A stretch of DNA of 31,318 bases from Candidatus Heimdallarchaeota archaeon. Lineage in GTDB: Archaea; Asgardarchaeota; Heimdallarchaeia; Heimdallarchaeales; Heimdallarchaeaceae. The stretch covers positions 1-31,318 of the forward strand of contig JAEOTK010000270.1 of assembly GCA_016839875.1 (NCBI GenBank), written 5' to 3'. Made by a program: the position numbers and the translations under genes. Shown piece by piece: positions 23,506 through 30,456 of this stretch (position 1 is the stretch's first letter; every line of letters starts with the position of its first letter). Below the pieces are notes generated by a model. The model saw nothing but the letters and a program-made list of their open reading frames with translations. It was not told the DNA's origin and ran no database searches.

Positions 23506-24354
23506 TTATTTCCTGAAAATTTCTAAAGCATCTTGAAGATCATTCATAATTAGATCAGGACTATTCTCTTCGGTTAGTTTATCTAAATCCTTCATATCTG
23601 TTACACCGGAAAGTACCAAACATGTTTTAATTCCAAAATTAATAGCACCTACAATATCTGTTTCAATTCTATCTCCAAACATCATAGCTTTCTCCTTTGA
23701 AGTTTGAGCAATATCAAGTGCAGTCTTGTACATTAGTGGTTGAGGTTTTCCTACGATACGTTCTATTTTTCTACTAGTGAGTTGCTCAAGAATTGTTATC
23801 ATTGCTCCTCCTCCTGGAATTAAGCCTTGTGTAGTTGGAAATGTTACATCCGAATTAGTGGCTATGAATTTCACATCTTTACTCTGGAGGATATTCATCG
23901 CTCTTGCAAGTTTAACATATGTCAATGCTCTATCCATACCTGTTACTACAAAATCAATGTTTGACATTTTGAAATCAAAAATTTCTTCAGTATTTTTTTC
24001 TTGCCATGAATTAACTACGTCCAATCCAAATGACCTTAGTTCTTGTTTTAATCCTTCCTCACCAATTGCATATATCGTTGCACCAGGTTGTTCTTCGGAT
24101 AAACATTTTGCTGTTAAATAGGAGGAACTTAGAATATTTTCTATAGAAATTTCAATACCAATATCCGACAATTTCTTCTGAAATTCCTCTCTTGTTTTAG
24201 TGCTGTTGTTTGTGAGAATGACAATCTTCTTTTCCATTTCTTGAAGAAATTGTAAAAACTCAATTGCTCCAGGAAGAGGTTTATCTTCTTTATATAGGAC
24301 TCCATCACCATCGAACAAAAATGCATCTATGTTTTCAAATGGATTATCTGGCAT
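23506..24354 (-). CDS. HAD-superfamily phosphatase, NagD/phosphoglycolate phosphatase type
   Basis: The 282-residue protein has all HAD motifs: motif I FDGDGVLY with nucleophile D15 and acid D17, motif II ILTNNST, motif III lysine in VGKPQPLMY, and motif IV MFGDRIETDIVGA. The cap between motifs II and III is the C2 type of the NagD/PGP/PNPase subfamily (HAD-IIA). These enzymes hydrolyse small phosphate esters such as p-nitrophenyl phosphate, phosphoglycolate or nucleotides. The natural substrate cannot be read from sequence. The cap carries the usual IPGGGAMI stretch. A TATA box is centred 26 bases before the ATG, so the message should be leaderless. It is the first gene ahead of the subtilase. 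Confidence 0.92.
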   Translation of the reverse strand: MPDNPFENIDAFLFDGDGVLYKEDKPLPGAIEFLQFLQEMEKKIVILTNNSTKTREEFQKKLSDIGIEISIENILSSSYLTAKCLSEEQPGATIYAIGEEGLKQELRSFGLDVVNSWQEKNTEEIFDFKMSNIDFVVTGMDRALTYVKLARAMNILQSKDVKFIATNSDVTFPTTQGLIPGGGAMITILEQLTSRKIERIVGKPQPLMYKTALDIAQTSKEKAMMFGDRIETDIVGAINFGIKTCLVLSGVTDMKDLDKLTEENSPDLIMNDLQDALEIFRK

Positions 24355-24375
24355 TAATATCAGGCTCAGATTCCG

Positions 24376-24443
24376 TATTTAATTGATGTTCATAAATTCA
24401 TTGGTTTGAAGAAACAAAAATTTCTTTAGCAAAGTCTTTTATT
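24376..24443. promoter_or_regulatory. Divergent leaderless promoters for the HAD phosphatase and the membrane protein
   Basis: On the minus strand AATTAAATA (24376-24384) is centred 26 bases before the HAD ATG at 24354. On the plus strand CTTTTATT (24436-24443) is centred 26 bases before the membrane-protein ATG at 24466. Both spacings predict leaderless transcripts from a 111-base shared region. Confidence 0.55.
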
Positions 24444-24465
24444 GTACTTTTCATAACTCATAGGT

Positions 24466-25965
24466 ATGTCATATGTAGAGAAAGCTGTCTATAGATATGT
24501 AAAGCACATCTTCACAAGTGGATTAAGGGTTTTGTTCAGTAAAAAGTACATTTTCTATACAATTGCATTTATTCTTATTTCAGTAACATCAACTGTCTTC
24601 TACTTAGTTGAGAGGGAATTAGCAACTATTGATGTAGGTTATATATTAGTAGGTATAGAATTATCAGTTGCTGTAACATATTTAGTATTTGGACTATTCT
24701 TCTCTAGATATCCTCTTAAGTTCTGGGCAGGTCCCGCGTTTGTTGTAGCTGCAGGAGGATCCGCTTTAATTTACTATTTACCCAAGATTTCTAGTTTTGA
24801 TATCTCTCCCTACATAGCAGGAATCTGCTATTTAGTTTGGATCATTGTTTCAGTATTTCTAACTTTTTCTCTATCTAGAAACTTTTGGGGTAGCAAAGTT
24901 CTCGGAAGTGTGATGTTTCTAGGAAAGCAAGCAGATGAAGGTTCAATTCTTTTTGGGGGAATTATATTTGTTCTCTCGTTAGTAAATGCAGGCATGGGGG
25001 GATATTTGATTTATGCTGGTATTACGACACCAACACCGAATTATTTTCTGATTATTACTGCTGTGTTTGCTTTATTAGCAGCAATTATTGTTAATGTTAT
25101 TATTTTCAATCTTGGAAAAAGAGATGATGTATTCTTTACTATTTTATCTTTCTTCTATATATTCGCTTCATTTACATTATGGAAATTAACCATCTACACT
25201 ATAAGGGGTCAAGATCCCAGTGATAATATTGGTAGTATTTTGGTAGCTTTGTTTTTCATCTTCTACACCGTTTCCAATTATGGTAAAAAAGTAAAAAAGA
25301 TTGAAACAAGTATAATGGATCAAACTGAGATTCAAGAAAAGGAAGAAACTTCGAAGAAACGAAGGAGGAGAAGGAGAAAGAAAAAAGAAATTGTAATAGA
25401 GGAAGATGAGAAATGGAAATTACTAGATATTCCAAGATCCATTGGTCCTCTGGGTGTTTTAATGAGCATAATGGGATTAATACTTGGATATCATGTTACC
25501 TACTTGCAGATTTTTGCGAAAACAGATCTTTTCACAGACATTTTAACAGCTGAATTCTCTGTCAATATTCTTATAGGTTTGAAAGACAAATATGCAATTA
25601 TTCTGCTTCCATTGATGCTAGTCTTTTTCTTATTAAGCTATCTCTGGTCAGAGAATTTCAGAAAATATGCATCTCCTATCCTATATCGTTTTGAATTCCT
25701 ACCTCCCTTTGAAGAACTAGTTGAAAGAATTGATAGAATAAGAAGTGGAGAAGATTCTTGGAAAGACTACGCAAATATGTTTCTTAAAGAAGGTGTAAAA
25801 ATCGGAGTTAAATCCACTGCACAGAAGCTTTTTGTTTCACCAACCAAGAAAGTTGCAGGAGCTATAGGTGGAGCATACACGAAAACGAAAAGTGGTGTCG
25901 GAAGAGTTTTCAGAAGAAAGAAAAAGGAAGACAAGTCTCCTAAAGTGGATGAAGAATCATCTTGA
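24466..25965 (+). CDS. Polytopic membrane protein with charged cytoplasmic linker, unknown
   Basis: I do not recognise this 499-residue protein. It has about nine or ten membrane helices: seven or eight between residues 27 and 275, then two between about 325 and 400. Between the groups lies a soluble linker (about 276-322) with a run of Arg and Lys (KKRRRRRRKKK) followed directly by acidic residues (EIVIEEDEKW). The C-terminal tail (about 405-499) is soluble. It contains an EELVERIDRI helix and a Lys/Arg/Gly-rich end with an RVFRRKKKED motif. By the positive-inside rule the linker and tail are probably cytoplasmic. No transporter signature or catalytic motif is visible. The message is predicted leaderless. 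The stop lies 24 bases from the convergent DUF5752-like gene. Confidence 0.85.
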   Translation: MSYVEKAVYRYVKHIFTSGLRVLFSKKYIFYTIAFILISVTSTVFYLVERELATIDVGYILVGIELSVAVTYLVFGLFFSRYPLKFWAGPAFVVAAGGSALIYYLPKISSFDISPYIAGICYLVWIIVSVFLTFSLSRNFWGSKVLGSVMFLGKQADEGSILFGGIIFVLSLVNAGMGGYLIYAGITTPTPNYFLIITAVFALLAAIIVNVIIFNLGKRDDVFFTILSFFYIFASFTLWKLTIYTIRGQDPSDNIGSILVALFFIFYTVSNYGKKVKKIETSIMDQTEIQEKEETSKKRRRRRRKKKEIVIEEDEKWKLLDIPRSIGPLGVLMSIMGLILGYHVTYLQIFAKTDLFTDILTAEFSVNILIGLKDKYAIILLPLMLVFFLLSYLWSENFRKYASPILYRFEFLPPFEELVERIDRIRSGEDSWKDYANMFLKEGVKIGVKSTAQKLFVSPTKKVAGAIGGAYTKTKSGVGRVFRRKKKEDKSPKVDEESS

Positions 25966-25989
25966 AAAAAACCGATGATTTAGAAGAGT

Positions 25990-26376
25990 TTAATCAGGTA
26001 TGAGAGAAATTTCGCTGAAATTCAATAATCGAGTAAATAACAGATTTCCAAGTTCTAATTTTAGCTTTTCTGGAGATTCCTCGAATCTTTCAACAATGCT
26101 ATACAATTTCATAGAAAGCTCTGCATCGCCAAAGACATAATGAATATAGAATGCAAGATCTCTTGTTCCAGAAAACCTATCTAGTTCCTCAGATGAACAA
26201 ACATGTCTTCTGATAACTTCAGATTCAAGTTTTGTTACGCACTCATACAATTCTTCAAGGGTAGAACAAGAACAGAGTACTTCCTTTGTATCGTCAGAAA
26301 CAAAGTGAAACCTAACATTAGGTCCTTCATCTCCCCTTGCCATTCTTGCTAGAATTTTTAGTGTTGTAACATCCAC
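25990..26376 (-). CDS. Small DUF5752-like protein, last gene of the roadblock/longin cluster
   Basis: The 128-residue protein has no signal peptide or membrane helix. Its order resembles the DUF5752 family as I recall it: a FHFVSDDT strand, STLEELYECVTKLESEV helix, a RRHV element, then DLAFYIHYVFGDAELSMKL, which matches a DFxxWIxxVxGDxxLA-like core. DUF5752 has no established function. The gene follows the roadblock gene after 19 bases on the same strand, so it is probably co-transcribed and may be functionally tied to it. The family suggestion is from pattern memory and needs a profile search; the gene itself looks real. Confidence 0.72.
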   Translation of the reverse strand: MDVTTLKILARMARGDEGPNVRFHFVSDDTKEVLCSCSTLEELYECVTKLESEVIRRHVCSSEELDRFSGTRDLAFYIHYVFGDAELSMKLYSIVERFEESPEKLKLELGNLLFTRLLNFSEISLIPD

Positions 26377-26395
26377 AGCTTTAACCTCATTATTG

Positions 26396-26773
26396 TTATT
26401 TTATCATCATGGGTGTTAGTTTTTGTAACAATCTCTTGATATTATGCTCCAGAAGACCTTTATTCTCTTCTTTTGTTGTGATAATCACAGCATAATACTC
26501 GTCTCCAATTGGTCTCAGATATATCAAATGGTCCTTTTCTTCAATTGTTACACTCATCAAAGTATATTCTTTCATAAGCTGTTGAAGAGATTCTTTTGCT
26601 AAAGAAAGCATTTTTTCACTGAGCCATTGTATTACTAGACGTTCGAATTTTTGTGATGATTCTGCTAGTAATAAAGCATCTTTTGCATATATAATTGAAC
26701 AGCCCACAACTCCCTCAGTATTTGACTCAAATTCGTGTAGTATTCCTTCTATCTCTTGCCCAGATAGGCTCAT
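26396..26773 (-). CDS. Roadblock/LC7-domain protein, second copy
   Basis: The 125-residue protein begins MSLSGQEIEGIL and follows the roadblock pattern: helix, the strand VVGCSIIYAK, a long helix (LVIQWLSEKMLSLAKESLQQ), then the strands LMSVTIEEK, HLIYLRPIGD and YYAVIITTK, and a C-terminal helix. It is more divergent than the copy at 20280. I chose ATG at 26773 over the in-frame GTG at 26782: GGTGAT at that GTG fits as the ribosome site of the ATG. It lies between the longin-like gene and the DUF5752-like gene on one strand. A role as partner or regulator of a small GTPase is known for the family; the GTPase is not in the window. Confidence 0.78.
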   Translation of the reverse strand: MSLSGQEIEGILHEFESNTEGVVGCSIIYAKDALLLAESSQKFERLVIQWLSEKMLSLAKESLQQLMKEYTLMSVTIEEKDHLIYLRPIGDEYYAVIITTKEENKGLLEHNIKRLLQKLTPMMIK

Positions 26774-26853
26774 ATTTATCACCAGTGCTCTTGTGTATCT
26801 TGTTATTATTTATAGTATATCAATCTTATCTTAATATCTTAGGGAGAGAACCA

Positions 26854-27765
26854 TTATATTTTTTTGTTAATGAAATACATAATTCTACTCAAATGCCTCT
26901 CCATTGATAGTAATTCATCCTTTAAAAGGCTAAAGAAAACCGCTCTGGCTGAATATTTACTTGAAGCATGTGTTAAAATCCACAATTTTTGATCCTTAAT
27001 ATCTATCTGTTTAATTTGATTAGTATCAGCTTCTAATTCTGTTTCAGATATTGAAGGATTGTCGATCGCATATTGAATTAGTGGGAATGTTTCATCAATA
27101 CTTTTTCTACTAAAAACAAATGATGTCATTTCTTCTTGTTTTGCTATTACAAACATACCTGCTATTAAATTTTTATAACCAAGAAAGAAATTGCTTAGAG
27201 GTTTCTTGATTTGACTAACCACTTTTTCAGTTAGCTTGCTTTCGTTCATTAAACTTTCTAAAAAGAACTCTTCAACCTTTACATCAGGAATTGTAATACT
27301 TGGAACAACAATTAAACCATCATCCAATATTGCTGCAGGTTTTGTTTTACCTTTTTTTCTAATTTCAGCTACTAAATCTAATGGAATGAATTTCTCTTTA
27401 ATATCAAGCAATGAATCAATGTCATCTAGATTTTTGGTTCTGGTGATTATTTCGTATTTTGTTGTTATGCTTTGGAGAAGTTTTTTCTCTTTTTCCTTAT
27501 CAAAAGCTTTCTTTGAAATAATTACAAGCAATTTTCCATCATACAAAGGCTCAAAGAGAAATTTGCATGTTCCGAAATCAATGGAATCAACTTCTTCATG
27601 CCCCATGGAAAAAGTGTAATTATATAATGCAGATATAAATCCAAAAACAAGAATACTATCTATGTTTAAGAAATCATCATAGTTTTTGTTATGAACACTT
27701 ACTCCTTCCTCTATAATGTGGATGGAAAACAAATCGCATTTGGAAAGTTGAATATCTGAACTCAT
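26854..27765 (-). CDS. Longin/roadblock-like two-part protein
   Basis: The protein has 303 residues. Residues about 8-95 show a longin-type order: a strand LFSIHIIEEGVSVHN, a helix containing SILVFGFISALYNYTF, then strands with SIDFGTCKFLFEP and KLLVIISKK, and a helix. The remaining part (about 120-303) may hold a second, diverged copy of a similar fold around residues 195-300: a GMFVIAKQ strand, a SFVFSRK strand, LWILTHA and a final helix. Longin and roadblock domains share a fold family and often contact small GTPases. The gene is 40 bases downstream of the nuclease-like gene, with a TATA-like TTTTTATTA (27791-27799) centred 30 bases before the ATG. It could thus be read from its own near-leaderless promoter. 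Fold assignment is by eye. Confidence 0.68.
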   Translation of the reverse strand: MSSDIQLSKCDLFSIHIIEEGVSVHNKNYDDFLNIDSILVFGFISALYNYTFSMGHEEVDSIDFGTCKFLFEPLYDGKLLVIISKKAFDKEKEKKLLQSITTKYEIITRTKNLDDIDSLLDIKEKFIPLDLVAEIRKKGKTKPAAILDDGLIVVPSITIPDVKVEEFFLESLMNESKLTEKVVSQIKKPLSNFFLGYKNLIAGMFVIAKQEEMTSFVFSRKSIDETFPLIQYAIDNPSISETELEADTNQIKQIDIKDQKLWILTHASSKYSARAVFFSLLKDELLSMERHLSRIMYFINKKI

Positions 27766-27805
27766 CTATTATATCTATATGTAGATAGGATTTTTATTAT
27801 TATTG

Positions 27806-28378
27806 TTATTTCTTAAAGAATTCAGATAGTTTTGATTGGGAGTAAAAATGAAGCCCAACGGATTCTAAATTAGGTTGGATATACTCTTGAGAAGAGCAGA
27901 ATAAGTAAACATTTCTGTTCCAGATCAATTCAAAATTTTTATCATCCTCAACAAGTTTTTTCTTACGCCAATTCTTTTTTCTGTTTAGATATATACCATA
28001 GTCTTTTGATAAAACTAAGTAACCAACAAAAACGTAATTCTCTATGATCTGTTTTTTGGATTTTCTATTCAACTCTCTTTGGATCAACAACTTTAGATAA
28101 TCCTCTAGTTGTAATCTAAATTTATCTTCAGCACTTGATGTTACATTATTATAATGTTTAACCTCAAAAATAATGTAGAAGATCTTATTGTTCAATTCTC
28201 TTTTTGCTAATATATCTACTCTCTTGTTATCTAATTTTCTTTCTTCCCATACTAAGAAATTGTTCTTTGATAAATAATCAGCTATCGATTTCTGAGCTTC
28301 TCTCCAATTCAAAGAAAACTTGTCATCACCTAAGGACATGATACTCACAGAGAGATCGGTTAAATAGAGTTCTCCCAT
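27806..28378 (-). CDS. PD-(D/E)XK nuclease-like protein
   Basis: Residues about 24-110 of this 190-residue protein fit the restriction-endonuclease fold. A helix (REAQKSIADYLSKNN) is followed by VWEERKL, the strand RVDILAKR carrying the first Asp, and then IIFEVKHY with the E-x-K pair: the D-(x)n-ExK catalytic signature. The rest is basic with strands (FVGYLVLSKDYGIYL) and no known domain. It could cut DNA or RNA, or be a Mrr/Holliday-junction-type relative; the target is unknown. Its ATG lies inside the end of the TPR gene (19-base overlap), with GAGG just before it, so the two are translationally coupled. An internal ATG at 28339 (M14) would remove the overlap. Confidence 0.72.
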   Translation of the reverse strand: MGELYLTDLSVSIMSLGDDKFSLNWREAQKSIADYLSKNNFLVWEERKLDNKRVDILAKRELNNKIFYIIFEVKHYNNVTSSAEDKFRLQLEDYLKLLIQRELNRKSKKQIIENYVFVGYLVLSKDYGIYLNRKKNWRKKKLVEDDKNFELIWNRNVYLFCSSQEYIQPNLESVGLHFYSQSKLSEFFKK

Positions 28379-30135
28379 TCCTCAAATTTAGCTGCAGACT
28401 TATAATCTTTCTCTTGTAAAGCAATATCTTTCGCTTTCTGAAAACACTCTTTTGCTTCATTTTTCAATTTCAGTTCTTCATATAAAATCCCTAGATTTGC
28501 CCATGAAATTGCTTTTTTCGGTTCTATATCTATTGCTTGTTGGTAAGCATCTATTGATTCTTCAAATCTTTCTAGTTCCTTGAGAACATTACCTAGATTG
28601 TTTAAAGCTGCATGATCTTTTGGATTCAGTTCGAGAACTTTGCGATAAGTCTCCTCAGCTTTCTTGAATAATCTAAGTTCTTGATATGCTAATCCTAGAT
28701 TGAATTGAATTGCAGGATCATCTGCTTCAAATGAAATAACTTTTCTGAAAGCTTCACTAGCACCAAGATAATCCTTAGCCCTCATAAGCAGATCTCCAAT
28801 CTTATTCCAGAGCGTTGTTTCATCCCAAGGTAATGATGAAGAAACCATTTTTAGGATTCTTACTAGTCTCTTATCATCATGCAAAACTGTAAGAATTGAA
28901 GTTATTCTTTGTAAATACTTCTGAACAGATTTTCCAGACATTAAGAGTTCTTCATAGATAGTTATTGCTTCATCAACATTACCCATCCTTTCATAAACTA
29001 AGGCAAGGTTTTCTAGTATCCTTGCTTCTTCAGGAAACTTGGAAGCTCCAATTTGTAGAATTTCTAATGCATTCTCATATTGTTTCTTTTCGATAATTCC
29101 TTCTACAAAGCTCTGAACTGCTTCAATAGATGGCATTAATTGAATTTGTTTTACGAAGTATTCATATTCATTTTGAGTTTTAATTGTGGTAATCATTCGA
29201 CCAGCTAAACTCCAACACCCTTGACATGATGAATCGAGAGTTAAAGCAGTCTTCAATGATTTAATTGCTTGTTCATTTTTGTGCTGAGAAAAGAAACTTT
29301 CAGCAAGCTCATGCCAGTATTCTGGAATATCGTTTTGAATTTGAATGGCTTTCTTGAAATTTTCTTCTGCAATGAGATAATGCTTTCCTTCTAAGGCTGC
29401 TTTACCAGTAAAGAAATACAAAAGATGACTTTCTGGCTGTTTGGAAGATAAACCTGAGAGGAGGATGAATGCTTCATCATAATTCTCTTCTTCCAATGCT
29501 TCTTGACCTTTTACAAACTCTTTAATTGAGTATAACTCTCGCAATTCTTGCTCATATTGTTGCTTAAGTTCTTTTGATTCATCCGTGCGACTTCCCAACG
29601 AACTTAATGATGTGTGCAACGGATAAGCTGTAGTAATATTTAGCACTCTGTAAGAATCAGCTTTGGGATCTTTCTTCTCATTTGCTGAATACTCGAGAAA
29701 ATCTGGAGGTAAATGGATGTAGCATTCCATAGCTTTCTCATTCATTTTGTTGAAAATATAAATTGACATCAAGTTAGCCCAAGCGAAGCTGTTCTCAGGA
29801 CTGAATTTTAGTAGATTATCAAAAATCTCAACTGCCAATTCATATTCTTTTACCTCTAATAATAGATTCCCTAATATCAGTATTTCATCTGTTCTTTCAT
29901 AAGGTAATGAAGACAAGTCTCTCTCAAGAACATCTTTGATTACATCGAAATTGTATACAAAATCATCAATAAAAGATTCATCTTTGAAAACAAAAAGACT
30001 AGAACCCATCTCTCCAGGAGGATAACAGGCATATATTTTATTTGTTGAATGAATGACATCAGCAACGAGAGTCTCCAATAGGACGGTCACATCTTCCAAC
30101 AAATCTTTTATTTGTCTTTTATTTTCTTGAGTCAT
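28360..30135 (-). CDS. TPR-repeat protein
   Basis: The 591-residue soluble protein is built mainly of tetratricopeptide repeats. N-terminal residues 1-75 are non-repeat. TPR units occur from about 80 to 150, about 215 to 330 and about 345 to 585, about eleven in all. The C-terminal ones are nearly canonical (AIQFNLGLAYQELRLFKKAE, ALNNLGNVLKELERFEESID, SWANLGILYEELKLKNEAKE). A low-complexity linker with little TPR character separates the first group. TPRs make protein-binding scaffolds. The overlap with the nuclease-like gene suggests that it may recruit or control that protein. A TATA-like ATTTAAATA near 30260-30268 predicts a leader of about 100 bases, unusual for this window. The partner is not identifiable from sequence. 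Confidence 0.88.
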   Translation of the reverse strand: MTQENKRQIKDLLEDVTVLLETLVADVIHSTNKIYACYPPGEMGSSLFVFKDESFIDDFVYNFDVIKDVLERDLSSLPYERTDEILILGNLLLEVKEYELAVEIFDNLLKFSPENSFAWANLMSIYIFNKMNEKAMECYIHLPPDFLEYSANEKKDPKADSYRVLNITTAYPLHTSLSSLGSRTDESKELKQQYEQELRELYSIKEFVKGQEALEEENYDEAFILLSGLSSKQPESHLLYFFTGKAALEGKHYLIAEENFKKAIQIQNDIPEYWHELAESFFSQHKNEQAIKSLKTALTLDSSCQGCWSLAGRMITTIKTQNEYEYFVKQIQLMPSIEAVQSFVEGIIEKKQYENALEILQIGASKFPEEARILENLALVYERMGNVDEAITIYEELLMSGKSVQKYLQRITSILTVLHDDKRLVRILKMVSSSLPWDETTLWNKIGDLLMRAKDYLGASEAFRKVISFEADDPAIQFNLGLAYQELRLFKKAEETYRKVLELNPKDHAALNNLGNVLKELERFEESIDAYQQAIDIEPKKAISWANLGILYEELKLKNEAKECFQKAKDIALQEKDYKSAAKFEEWENSI

Positions 30136-30456
30136 TTAGCATACCTTAAACCAGACCTGTTCTGCCCCTTTCTAGCGCATATCTTCGAAGTCTTGTTACC
30201 CGAAGTTTTTCTCAAATCCCAAGCTATGCAACACTGAAATAGCTATAGCTTCTCTGTTGTATTTAAATATTACGAGAAATCTTATTTCAGGTCTGATTCA
30301 GTAGCAGTTATCTAGATTATTCACTTTAAATACTAATAAAGACTTTCATTTAACATGTTAAAGAAGCTAATTGTGTGATTCAAAACACATTTCTCTTGTT
30401 TAGGTATACTCTCTTACAAAGCTTTTAATAAATTGTTAAAATGTTGAAACGCGCAG
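30136..30456. promoter_or_regulatory. Divergent intergenic region between the TPR gene and the XPD-like gene
   Basis: This 321-base stretch holds no coding region I can support. On the minus strand a TATA-like box (30260-30268) precedes a leader of about 100 bases that is richer in G and C than its surroundings and contains CTTCGAAG. On the plus strand CTTTTAATA (30422-30430) is centred about 31 bases before the XPD-like ATG. CAGACCTG (30152-30159) and its reverse complement CAGGTCTG (30288-30295) flank the region between the promoters and could be operator halves. No tRNA or other RNA was recognised. Confidence 0.4.

Noticed and set aside
27236..27619. Plus-strand open frame of 127 codons within the longin-like gene
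   Set aside because: The translation is Ser/Phe-rich, as expected from the reverse of a Lys/Glu-rich gene, with no start signals.
27806..30135. Calling the TPR and nuclease-like pair a known defence system
   Set aside because: No helicase, methylase, reverse transcriptase, toxin or other typical defence component is next to it, and no mobile-element features are present.
30131..30225. Possible tRNA or small RNA in the GC-richer stretch upstream of the TPR gene
   Set aside because: Outer pairing of only five bases is possible, there is no T-arm consensus and no proper anticodon arm on either strand; it was kept only as an unusual leader.
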